A stretch of 64,000 nt of DNA, taken from assembly GCF_000003815.2 (NCBI RefSeq), contig NC_049983.1:13514000-13577999 (forward strand). Reading direction: 5' to 3'. Shown here piece after piece: positions 40,458-51,340 of the stretch (position 1 is the stretch's first letter; each line of letters begins with the position of its first letter). The notes under the pieces were generated by a model. The model saw only the letters and a program-made list of their open reading frames with translations. It had not been told where the DNA came from and ran no database searches. Origin of the DNA: Branchiostoma floridae. Taxonomy: Eukaryota; Chordata; Leptocardii; Amphioxiformes; Branchiostomatidae. A program made the position numbers and the translations under genes.

Positions 40458-43400
40458 TCAGATCTCTGTCTCGACTGCTGCAGCTTGGTGTGAGATCAGA
40501 CCTTTTGCTATCAAGTTCTTGATGGAATCTGCGATGATCTGGGCTGTTCTCTTCTGGTACCCACCTGTAGATGGAAGTAGGACAAATAAGTATTGGAAAA
40601 TGAATGAAAAGCAGTAGTTTGTGTAACCTTTGCACATCTATCTGTAGTTGTTTAAAGCAATCCAGATACAAGATCCCATACCACTGCTATAAACATGTAA
40701 AATCCTCATTTTTGTAGTCCTTCCAATTACTGGCTCTATGTTTTCAAACCCCTAGTAGAAAACAAGGAAGGAATCATGCCCGTTACATGTCCTTGTGACT
40801 TAAACACGTACAAATATACTTACCCGAGGTAACCATGAGGATAGGGATTTGCCTGGGTCTGCCCTTTCCCCTAGCAAGCTCAAATACCAACTGATCTCTC
40901 TGAACAATACCCTGCAAAAAAAGACAATAAAAGACATACTTTTGAGTACATACACAACAGACTACACCTGCATAAAGACTGTACTTGCAGTTTAACTTCT
41001 CATAATGCCAATGCTGGTTCAATAAAAATTTAAGACGCCATCAACTTGTGCAAGTTAACAACATGTTGAGTACATAGACTGAAAGCTAGTAAATACCTCA
41101 GGTGATATAGACAGGGCTCCCAGTGGATCACCCTCTAGGACATCAGTACCTGCATTGTACACTATGATGTCTGGGTTAAACTCTTCCAGGGCTTTCTCAA
41201 GGTTTCTGTAATAACAAACATTTCACACTGTCACATGTCAACCGATACTAGAGAAGTTCATAGATAATATCATAAAAGGGTCTATCAAAGCAATCTCAAA
41301 CCTGAACAAAAATGCTCTTAATAGCCAAAAGGAATAAAAGAATTTTCAACACTTACATACACTAAAGAACTTTCTTTCAGGTCTAGTTTGTTGACATGTA
41401 GTTTGTTGGCATATTTAGGCACACTGTGACCATATAAGATCAAAATCATGTACCTCCTTACAAGATTATGACATTAATATGTACATGTGTGACTTGAGTG
41501 AGTGTGACTTACTTCCTAACAAGACTGAGGTAGCGATCATCTTCAGTGTAGGCCTGTAACTCTACCTTCCGTCTGATTGCACCTGAAACACATTGAAGGC
41601 ATCCATGTAACACTTACTCAAATCTTCCTGTAAGTACTTATTTCTGAAAACACTGCATTTCTTCCAGGAATCTTAAGTAATCTTGGCAACCTACCTTTTG
41701 CATAGCTGTCATGTGGATAGATGTACCTATTGTATACATCCATGATGTAAACTCTGCTGTCATTGATGAAGTCCCTTTCATGGCCGTTACCCTTTGATGA
41801 AGAGAAAGACATTGAAGTTAGTATATATGTCAGGGTAAAGATTGTGATCTGGTAGAATTACCAATTCTGCCAGTACAGATCCTAGTTGGAGTTTGTAGAA
41901 GGCATTCATAACTTTTAAACTTCATGTTTTAGATCAATGAAATGGAAGACCATCCTAATGCATTCATAGATCAGAGACAAACATATATATACAGATAAAA
42001 GAACAAGCCACGGAACATTTTACTTTGGTCCTTGGGCAATGATAAAACTACTGATGGGTAATAAAAATATGCCATGTTTTCAAATATACATTCTTAGGTT
42101 TATGTGTTGTCAGTTCATCCCTTTGTAATTTTTACTAACTTACTTCAACAATTACTCGCACTTACTACCAGGATTCCCACCTACAAATCTTCCCCATTGA
42201 CAAACTAGTACTTCTTAATGTTTCCCCAAACACATACTAGCTTTTTATGTGTCCCTGTTTGTAAATAGAAATGAAACATTTCCTTATACATTAGTGCATA
42301 ATGTGTCCCCAATCACTCACAATACTCCTTTATGTTTCCCTCTCTGCACACATCGATAAATGAATTTGAACTTTTCAACCATAAGTTAAGTTTTACTTCA
42401 CAGACCTACCTGATGGGCATCTAGATCTACAATCATGGCCTTGGAGATGCCTTCCATTCTCTCAAACAGAAACTGTTCTTGACAAAAGAGATTATACAAA
42501 CAATCATTATTAGAAAGACAGCCATTCATATTGGGACAAATAAATGAAAGGTATCCAAGCTATTGTTCCACACCAAAGATGAATATCAGTTTATTCGACT
42601 GAATATGTGATAGTGTACATTATGCACACTTATTGAAAATAGCATCCTCTCACCTTGATAGAGAGTGTGATGTCTGCATATGCACAGAACCCCCCTCCCC
42701 TCTCTGCAGAACAATGATGGAACCCACCACCTGGAAATAAAAGTGATATCATACCATGACCCTACAAAGTCACAGTTAATCATGTGATGTTGCACATAAA
42801 GAGACTACATTGCTTTCAATGATACAAGGAAATGAACAGGTGGAAAAATGCCTTGTAATGGCGCTTTAGTTCTGAGCGTTTTTCCCAGTTTTTGCAACTG
42901 CTGTAAGTTTTACTTACCAATGTTCAAAGCCCAGCCTCTTTCCGTAGCTAGCTTTCCTGCCTGCGTTAAAAATAAAAGTTGGAACAATCCTGGCTTTAAC
43001 CACTACAACAGTGACATCATGTGTCATGACTTCTTAAAACAGAGCTTTATTGCGCTTTTGTATGCTCTTGCTCTTATGCTTACCTGGTATATGTAGCACT
43101 ACTGTAACAGTAACTTTAAAACAGTATGTGGCTCTTCCCACATGCTGTCCTACATGAAAAATGTTGGATGATCTTTAGAAACAGGAAATGATGTTTTGTT
43201 AGAGTTTTCTCCAGTAGCACACATACCATAACTGTTCCCCCTGTCTGCAATCTCAGTGGTTTCAGCAGCTTTCTTTGCACAATGAAGTTTGGCAGCAAAG
43301 CAACAGGGGGCACTTCTGTGATGCCAGCCACAACCATACTCCACTGAAGAGGAAGAAGAATTCCAACTTACAATGTTACTCCCTGAATACATCTATGTCA

Positions 43401-46400
43401 TAAACATACACAGTAATAGTATTAAAAAGGCTTAACATAAGTTTTAACAGTTTTTTCACAGTATCAAAGCAACACAAGGATATGGAGTCTCATAACTTTT
43501 TGTGTAATTTACTGTACATATCATTGAAAAAAAAATGAAAATGTCAACTTATGAATTGACTTACCTTTTTTGATACACATATATTGATAAATGTATACTA
43601 GGATGTTCACTTTTTAACCCATGGTACCATTATACTATTTTTGTCTATGGCTATAAGGGACCGTACGGCATTTAGCGAGGGGGGAGGGCCGGTCGCCAGG
43701 GGGGGGAGGGCCAAGCAAAAAAATATTTTGCCAGGGGGAGGGCCTAGCAATTTTTTTTTTACTTGGGGGGAGGGCCAAGCAAAAAAAAATATCTTGGTCT
43801 GCCAGCAAAATATGTCCCTTAAAATCCAAGAAACGGCGTTTCAGAGGGTCAAGATTTCAAAATTTTTCTGGACCTCTGCAAGGGATCGCCCGAGGTTGGC
43901 GCTCGGGATACAGTGAAAATGCGAAAGGGAGGGGGCGGGGCTTATGCATGACGCCCTCGAAAACCTTCTTCACGTACAGAAATGTTATTAAACTCTAGAT
44001 TAGTCTGCCAGCAAAATTTACCCCTGTCTTATTGCCCACAAAATGTAAGAAATGGCGTTTCAGAGCTCGAGGGTAAATATTTGCAAATTTCTCTGGATCC
44101 CTTTTGACGTGACCGGCCTCGCGCCTTTGATGACCGACATCGTGATAATGTGTTTGGGGGGATTTAATTTTGTATTTCTAAATTGAAATGCTATTAAAGT
44201 TAGCTTTGTTTGTCAGCAAAATATCTCCTCAAACTGAAGGAAATAGCTTTTAAGAGGGTCAAGATTTCAAAATTCTCCCGGACCTACCTTGCGATTCTTC
44301 GTGCCTTTGGCGCCGAACATGGTGTTCGGAACGTCGTTCTCAAAAACTTGAAACCCTCGTATTTTTTTTTATAAAAATGTCATCTAACCAGCAAATTTTC
44401 CCATAAAAAAGCAATGCAGGAAATCGTGGCCCAAAAAGCGTGGCATTTCTAAAAGACCTCCTGCTAATCTGCGGTCTCACGCCCGCCGGCGGCTAGAGAG
44501 AGGCGACCGGTCTTACCCCGCCGTGGGAATCAGCGTCACGCGTCGGCGCCCCCCTCCCCACTACAGTTTTGGAAGTCTAATCGTGCTGTCGTTTTGGTTT
44601 TCATTTTTTTCCCCGATTTACCGTAAGTTATTACCACCACAGAACCAAGAAAAAGTCCAAAATATGTAAATTGAAAATAGTTTCCGTCAAGCCGCTCAGG
44701 CCCGCGAGCTTGCAATACGTAAATTTAGGGAGCGGGGCGCGCGCCGCTTCGTGGCGCAAATCTACTAGAAATCCAGGTACAAATGCTTTTAGGTGTTGTT
44801 TTAATATCAAAACAATGAAATAGCTTCTATAAAGCAAATATTTATGCCTCTATGAAGGAGATATTTATCCCTCTATTAAGCAGATATTTTGAGCCATTCT
44901 GTTTTCCTTTTTTTACTAGGGGTGAGAGATCTGCTTCTCGATGAAAATCATAAAAAAAGTATGACGCAAAGCACATTTCCAAATGCGGGAGCGCAGTGTT
45001 TTATCGGCGTCTTGAATATTTTTTTTCAAAGTTGATAGGAGGGGGGAGGGCCAAGCAAAAATATTTTGTCTTGGGGGGAGGGCCTAGCAAAAAAAAATTT
45101 ACCTGGGGGGAGGGCCATGCAAAAATTTTTTGACCCGACCCTCTGGCGACCGGCCCTCCCCCCTCACTAAACGCCGTACGGTCCCTAACACACTCACCTT
45201 GAGGCTGTTAAGGTACCCACTGCTATGTACCATCAGCAGGTCTTCCTCAGTGGCCTCTACAGGAGTCACTACATCATCATCCTTCAGTAAGCCGCTCTCT
45301 GCAATAATACCAATGTGTATTATAATATAGCAATAATTTCATTTGCTTAAAGACCTTGTCTAGCTTGGTCAAATAAATGATGATGTAATGCTTAACTTAA
45401 ATGAAATTCTCCATTGCCATATCTGTGCATGGTTCATTTACAGTTACACCTTTAAATACTTTTTGATGTGCACTTCTTGATAATTCTTGAATCCAAATGG
45501 TGGTCTGGTCACTGTTAGTCCATTGGGCCAGAGGATAGGTTGGTACTGCCCAGGACCCAGGTCGTGCCGATATGTAATTTGGGATCCTGACCCAAGGACT
45601 ATTAGTTTGTTTACTATCATCAAGGAGGTTGAAAAAGAATTTTTTTCAACCTCCTTGCTATCATAATACAGTGTTGAATTACCTTTCAGATACCTGAAGA
45701 CTTTACCCCATTTACCAGAGTCGAAGGGATGCAGCTTTTCCAAACCCAGGAAACCAATATTGTAGTCAGAGCTGTAGACGATGGGCCACTTGGACTGGGG
45801 GATATCTTCATGTAGTCTGGTACTGTGGGAAAAGTGGTCAGACAGTTAAGCAGCTTTAGAAGATATATTTGAACATGTTTGATATTGTCATTATGCCATA
45901 TACAAATGTACAATATAATCTTAATGCTGATTATAAAGAAAATAAACAAGACCATAGCATGTCTATAAGACAAAAGGTCCAAAAACTGGAAATTCTTCTG
46001 CAGTACCAAGGTCACATGCCAGGAGGGCCAAACTTGACCTTGACTTTCATCTTTCCAACTCCTACTCATATACCAAATGTCATTACAATCCATCCAGAGA
46101 TTCTAATGTTATGCTAACCAGAAATATCTGTAAAGACAAACACATACACAGGCAGACAGGCACACAAACAGACAGACACACTAAAAACAACATTTTTCAT
46201 GGAGGAAATAAAGTCACCAAATTATGAATCAAACTAAAACAAACAAACTGACAAAGATACAGTTGGATCTGTCAATATTCAGATACAGATCTACAAATCA
46301 CCAGGCCATTAGGTGATTGTTTTTTTCTCTGTTGCCATCAAAGTTCAAAGTCTAGTGTATGGATGATGTTTTAACATTTTTCGCTTCTGTTTTCTGAGGA

Positions 46401-46789
46401 TTGGGATCTTGTCTTTAATTGTGCCATTTGTGGGAGAAATAAAGTGCAAAGTAACAATACTATAGGTGACATCCTCACCAAATTTACCGAGAAAATAGCA
46501 TTATTCATCACACTTAAATTATAATGATGATTCACCATCATCACTTAAACATCAAACAGGTAAGATGACATCATGCCATCACACGTAGCAACTTCCTTCT
46601 TCTGCAGAGTTTGGCAAATTTGGCAAAATTGCAAGTAAGTCAAGTCACAAAGACATGTACAAATGTATGTTGAGTTTCTATTCAACTTATATACGCTGTA
46701 TAAGGTAATGATGATTGAAGGCTAAGCCAGGAATCACAAGAAAACAAGTTGTGAAGTACACACCTCTTTCTGTCATCTGCAGCCGCCAT
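40458..46789 (-). CDS. HDAC11: Histone deacetylase 11, complete, 12 exons
   Basis: Class IV zinc-dependent deacylase; vertebrate HDAC11 removes long-chain acyl groups from lysine. CDS exons, all GT/AG and in phase: 46764-46789, 45683-45822, 45198-45298, 43227-43343, 42918-42960, 42654-42730, 42410-42472, 41695-41791, 41513-41582, 41097-41205, 40824-40911, 40458-40564. They sum to 1038 bases, 345 residues plus TGA, close to the 347 of the human protein. Catalytic features are present: GGGFHHC with His147-His148, DLDAH with zinc ligands Asp186 and His188, YNAGTD with Asp266, and GGY with Tyr313. Other conserved blocks are LEKLHPFDSGKWGK, QTGGT and GNGHERDF. The start ATG follows the promoter shared with LIN37. 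The large intron 3 holds a 1.53-kb transposon. I see no defect in the reading frame. Identification is firm. Confidence 0.96.
43657..45185. mobile_element. 1.53-kb TIR DNA transposon in HDAC11 intron 3
   Basis: The left end GGGACCGTACGGC and the right end GCCGTACGGTCCC start near-identical TIRs of about 43 bases that continue through GGGGGGAGGGCCGGTCGCCAG. The element is flanked by TAA on both sides (43654-43656 and 45186-45188), as expected for PIF/Harbinger insertion. Inside each TIR lie three units of about 31 bp of the form GGGGGGAGGGCC(A/T)AGCAAAA plus an AT run. The middle carries about four degenerate units of 180-210 bp, each starting near CCAGCAAAAT (about 43800, 44007, 44212, 44388). 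No transposase frame is visible, so it is non-autonomous. Confidence 0.8.
45614..45664. mobile_element. 37-bp palindromic mini-element with 7-bp target duplication (copy 3)
   Basis: The palindrome at 45621-45657 has 16-bp arms beginning CAAGGAGGTTGAAAAA and a short loop. It is flanked by CTATCAT at 45614-45620 and again at 45658-45664. It lies in HDAC11 intron 2, about 20 bases from the exon 2 splice donor. Confidence 0.8.
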
Positions 46790-47175
46790 GATCATGACGA
46801 TTGTTTTGGTCGAAGTCTCGTGTTTTCTCGCAAACTTTGTGGGCGTGAGTTGTGCGAGATTTCACATTGGAACCAATCAGAGAGCAGCTTTACATCCGGG
46901 ATCTTGGTACTCTAATGGCGTCTCTTTCGAAGTAGGAAGAGGCGAGGTGAGAGCGCACCGAAAATATCCTACAAATTCCTGGCTCAAAACAAATCCGTTC
47001 ATAATTTTTCCACCAGACTGACGCCCCTTCGCGGAAGGTTTTGCCTGGATATCTATTTGTTTGGAAGGAGGGGAGTTTTGTTGGTCGGATTTCAACTCCT
47101 ACGTTGGCGGAAAATTTGAGTTGGTGACTTGTGTGTTGGTCCCCTGTGGAGTGGTGTGGGAGGGGTAGTGGTGGC
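46790..47175. promoter_or_regulatory. Bidirectional promoter between HDAC11 and LIN37
   Basis: Only 386 bases separate the two divergent start codons, so both genes must be driven from here. A CCAAT box (GGAACCAATCAGAG) is at about 46870-46883. At 47104-47120 the sequence TTGGCGGAAAATTTGAG has the layout of a CDE (GGCGG), a 4-base spacer and a CHR-like hexamer (TTTGAG), about 55 bases before the LIN37 ATG. A further TTCGAA, a known CHR variant, is at 46926-46931. There is no TATA box. Cell-cycle regulation of LIN37 and possibly HDAC11 is inferred. Confidence 0.6.
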
Positions 47176-50100
47176 ATGGCCGCCAAGGTGAAAATCGAGA
47201 AGCCAGGTAAGGAAAAACAAAATTCCACTGCTGATAATCGGATTGTTGATGTGACAATACGTTAAACAAGTGCGGATTCCAGTGATCTGGACTTGTGTAC
47301 CAAACAAAGTGTTGGGAAAAAAGAAAAATATCATGCTACTACTTATATCTTTAGACAAAAATAACTTGTGTTTGTCTTATGATAACAAGCAGCTTGTGCT
47401 AACTAACCCTGTACAAAGGTGTCGATCACATAGCAGATTGTGGTGATAAAATATCTTTTATAACGTTCTCAGCATACATACTGCAACAATAATTTTGTGA
47501 AAAAAATATGGTAGAATTTAATTAGAATTAGAAGTTGCTTCCATAATTATGATAGTTTATAGAAATTATTTGACTGCACCTGTCAGATCTATCTATCTAT
47601 CTATATTGCTACTGGCCAAAACCCACTACGGGGTATCCCGGCCAGGGAGGTGACGGTAGTGTGGCCGGTGGTGGTGCGTAATAAAAGCGCGATGCGATGG
47701 AGCGATGGAAGTCAAATGAAATGATGCAGAAATGTGCTTGTTGGTTTTATGTTCTTGTTTTTTGCGATGATTACTTCACTGCAAACTCAAAGGCAAACCA
47801 CCCTGGTCCCACGTAAGGCAGTTTATCATGAATGGTTTTGGAGCTAATGGCAATTTATAAGTAGCCTGAGTACCATCATCCTTACTAACTGCTGGCTTAG
47901 TACTTTCACTTACTTTCCGTGGTTAGCAAGGGAAAGTGCTGAGCCAGCGGTCACTATGGACCAAGGTACTCAGGCTAATTTATAAGTATGATATTTATTT
48001 GCATATGTTTTCTTTCAGCCATGGAGGTGACTGCTGCGCGCAGTCGGCTGGATGGTATCCTACAGCACATGGTGGAACAGAGAGAGGATGGGTAGGTTTT
48101 GGGGCACTTAGAAACAAAGTATGGTAATGGTAGGAACTGATTTTTTTTAATAGGTATACTGGTTATACGAGTAGTTTTGTTTTTAAGATAAGTAAGCAAT
48201 ATGGAATTACATTCTGAACATTAAGTATGATCTGTTAAGAAGATTAAGATTTCAGGTATCAAGGACTGGGGTATTGGACTTTGGGCTTGAATGTGGATTT
48301 GATTGGATTTGAATATAGACAACATTGAGAAGAAAGACATATTACTAGAAGTAATTAAGGCTGCTTGTAGCATCTTAACAACATGATTTGCAGGAGAAAA
48401 TATGGCTAGTTTTCTAGAGGTCTGTATTATAAAATTAACAAGCTGATGCGTTAAATATAGACTATTTTCTGTTTGTGTACAAGTGTGTACAAATAGGGTA
48501 CCAGTGTCATTCCTCAAATAAACATGCACTTTCCACAGAGCTGGGGATGATGGAGACAAGGACGAGTCTTCAGGAGAAAACAAGTAAGTCTGGCAAAATG
48601 TGTCCTCTTACTCATACATATACCTGTACACTTGTAAAATTTACAGCTTGTCCACATTGATGTGATCCATGTGACAGCTGCCATCTGAATATGATGAATA
48701 GATGCTGTATGATATTATGACATCAAATGTGGTAACATTACATTAATGATTTTATAATGTTTCCATTTCTTATCCTCTGCAGAGAGGTATCCCCATCAGC
48801 TGGAAGCTCAGGCAAAAGAGGAGGGTGAGTTGTTTTTCTTTTGATGCTGTGTTCTGACTTTGGTATCTACAGATATTTTCTTAGGTGGTACTTACTGTCC
48901 TACAACTCCTGGTTGAAGTCCATTGGAAAAGGTATGAATGTATAAAGATGATTTTGTTTTTGGTCTTTTGTAACTTTTTCCCTATTTCCAAGAAGAAGAT
49001 CAAATCTCTTACCTCCACAAAGTTTGCTTATAAATAAGTATGTATTAATCACTGAATGCCTCCTACTTATTTCAGTGGTGGTGGGAAGTCATCCAGAAAG
49101 AGGAGAAAGAAGGATTTATCTTCAGACCTGAACAGTGACTCAGCACACTTCCCACAACGTAAGGATGTGTTCATGAGGGTACAATGTACCATTTTGTGGT
49201 TTGGTTCCAAAAAAACACAGTAAGATGTGCAGAAGACACTTGAGAGTAGACCATAATAACCCACATGTAAGAGTACTGGCATGATGATTTTGAAATGCAA
49301 TAGATTTGTTATTCAGAGCCAGTTATTTCATACACTGTTTCCTCCACAGATACATACATTATGAAGCTGTTTGATCGCAGTGTGGACCTGGCCCAGTTTG
49401 AGGAGAGCACCCCTCTCTATCCCATCTGTCGGGCATGGATGCAGAACCAGCCCCACAGACGTGTCAAGGTAGAGCCCGACTCCTCACCTCAGCCTCTACC
49501 AGCAGAGCCCACACCAGGCACCAGCAGTGAGGTATGTTTCCTGTAGTTTGTCCCATTCTCTCCACTACAACAAGGTGTACAGAGCTTTCCTCTTTTCGGT
49601 TTTCCTCTCATTTTTTCAGCATTTCCCTCTACAATTCTTTGGGCGTGTGATAGCTGAAGCGAGCAGTTCTGTTGTTTTGAGCTATAGACTATGTGGGAAA
49701 AGTCATGCAAGGTTTAAGCTGCCTTCTTATATGTTTTTAGGAGGGGAGGATCCTGACAAGCCCAAGGAATACTTCAGCCTCCCTGCCCCTGCACCCGGGC
49801 AGGAAGAAACCACTACAGATGGGGAGGTGCAGGATAGGAGAGTGCCTTCACCAGTACCACAGCCTGATGAAGAACTCAACATCCATGCTGTAATTATGCC
49901 GTTTTTCCATCAGCATCTGTTTGTTATTTTATTGTTGACCAAAGGAAGTAAAAAAAGCGTGAAGATCTTCTTCATCATTGCCTTGTCATAGGGCTGTACT
50001 TTCCAAATAATCTCTGGTTATGGTAGTGATTTTCTGCTGTGGTTGTTCCTTTCTTCTTGGTTGTTAGATATCTATAGAGTTTTTAAAAATGTGTAACTGA

Positions 50101-50501
50101 AATAACAGATCAGGGTCACAGTGTCTTCCAGTGGCAATACATATAATAGAGTTATTCCAAATCTTTTCTTTGTAGGATCAAGACCAAGCACCGATACAAG
50201 AAACTTTGCTGAGCAATCATTTGCAGAGGTGGAAAAAAGTCAGACAAAAGTAAGTTTGTTCCAAAGTATTAACTGCTGACCCTTGAATGTTTCCTGTTCT
50301 GTCATGAATGTTGTGTAATGTAAGTCTTGTGTTACTGCATGTGTACAGATTGATGTGTTGGATGATTATTATATTGCTTCATGTGTAACAAACATGACTG
50401 TTGATTTTCCTAGGTGGAAGGAGACATCAGGGTTGAACCAGGGTCGATATGCAGAAAGCATGACCATCCTGAAAAACATGTATGACAGGACAGTCAGATG
50501 A
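47176..50501 (+). CDS. LIN37: Protein lin-37 homologue, subunit of the DREAM/MuvB complex
   Basis: LIN37 is a core MuvB subunit; with LIN9, LIN52, LIN54 and RBBP4 it represses cell-cycle genes in quiescence. Exons: 47176-47206, 48019-48091, 48539-48583, 48783-48824, 49076-49158, 49350-49531, 49749-49889, 50176-50249, 50414-50501. They total 759 bases, 252 residues plus TGA (human about 246). The N-terminus [10 protein letters not shown] and [13 protein letters not shown] match the family. The diagnostic block [12 protein letters not shown] then [11 protein letters not shown] is at residues 97-122, and the C-terminal block [13 protein letters not shown] then GRYAESM starts near residue 215. 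Residues about 123-200 are Pro/Glu-rich and disordered. The acceptor of exon 7 is uncertain: a better-looking site at 49741 breaks the frame, while 49749 keeps it. The exon 7 donor (GCT/GTAATT) is weak but keeps phase. Confidence 0.93.
47587..47604. repeat. (ATCT)n microsatellite
   Basis: A short tetranucleotide run in LIN37 intron 1, followed by a GC-rich tract (CCGGCCAGGGAGGTGACGG) that may be the remains of a repeat. Confidence 0.7.
47853..47986. mobile_element. 116-bp foldback element with perfect 9-bp target duplication
   Basis: The element at 47862-47977 has arms of about 50 bases: TAGCCTGAGTACC at the left end and its complement at the right, with CTGCTGGCT.AGTACTTTC-like blocks matching inside. 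It is flanked by ATTTATAAG at 47853-47861 and 47978-47986, an exact 9-bp duplication. A 9-bp duplication suits a Mutator-like element. It lies in LIN37 intron 1, just before the exon 2 acceptor (48018). Confidence 0.75.
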
Positions 50502-51340
50502 AGGGGAGACTGTTGTTCAGGTCAAAATTTCAAAGGCTTGTCTGTGTCTTTCCAACACACCATCGCCTACTCATAGAAGCTACTACATGTACAGCTAATT
50601 TGGTTTCAATATATTTTTAACTTTTGTACTTTGTATACTCTAGTGCAGGTGTATTTTTTAGTTTAAATGCTGCCTGTATTTGTGGTTCTCTAGTATGACA
50701 GCTACTGACTGCCTTGTACACTTGTAACTCTTTATCCTGGTATAAACAGTACCACATGACATACATTCCACTTGGGGACTTTTCTGATACTATAACAGCT
50801 CAGTAGTAACACAAACTCATTGTTTCTCATACAACCTTCATTGTTTATCAAATATGTAGCAGTGTTATATTCAAGTAAAACCACTTGTTGATTCTCAGTA
50901 GTTCTCAACTTCTCAGGGAGCCATTACAAAACTCACAATGTCAAAATGTATGATGTAGCCTGAACAAGAACAAGACTCTTATTTCTGTACTGTATTTTGC
51001 TACTTACTAAATTATCCTTAAATTAACTTTATGGAATTATTTACATGTTTTATCTACAAAGCCCCATTTAAATCTGGTACGTTTGAATCTAGTACAATCA
51101 ATGTCTACAGTAAGTAGAATGATACAGTCTCACTGCACATTATGTTTCTAGTGTGTGAAACATCTGATAGGGCTATATGTAAGTGCAAATAACAAAACAC
51201 TTTTTATTTGTGTGGTAAGCTACAGGCAAGTCTTCCAGCTTGTAATAATCTAGTAGGGGTTTGTGTGAAGAATGTACTCACTATGTTTGTACCAATTATA
51301 TACATGTGTATATATACACTATATTGATTAATAAATCGGA
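50502..51340 (+). other. LIN37 3' UTR (probable extent)
   Basis: Non-coding sequence after the LIN37 stop. The first AATAAA I noted is at 51330-51335, a plausible polyadenylation signal, though an earlier variant signal is possible. Confidence 0.4.

Noticed and set aside
43641-45330. ORFs inside the HDAC11 intron transposon as a transposase gene
   Set aside because: They follow low-complexity G-rich and A-rich arrays and show no catalytic motif.
45444-46093. Overlapping minus-strand ORFs as independent proteins
   Set aside because: They are HDAC11 exon 2 read into neighbouring introns in right and wrong frames.
49741-49748. Exon 7 acceptor of LIN37 at 49741 (best pyrimidine tract)
   Set aside because: Joining exon 6 (phase 0) at this site shifts the frame and loses the conserved C-terminal block; the AG ending at 49748 keeps it.
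49527-49991. Single 154-codon ORF read as a separate gene
   Set aside because: Only its middle (49749-49889) is coding, as LIN37 exon 7; the rest is intron sequence on both sides.
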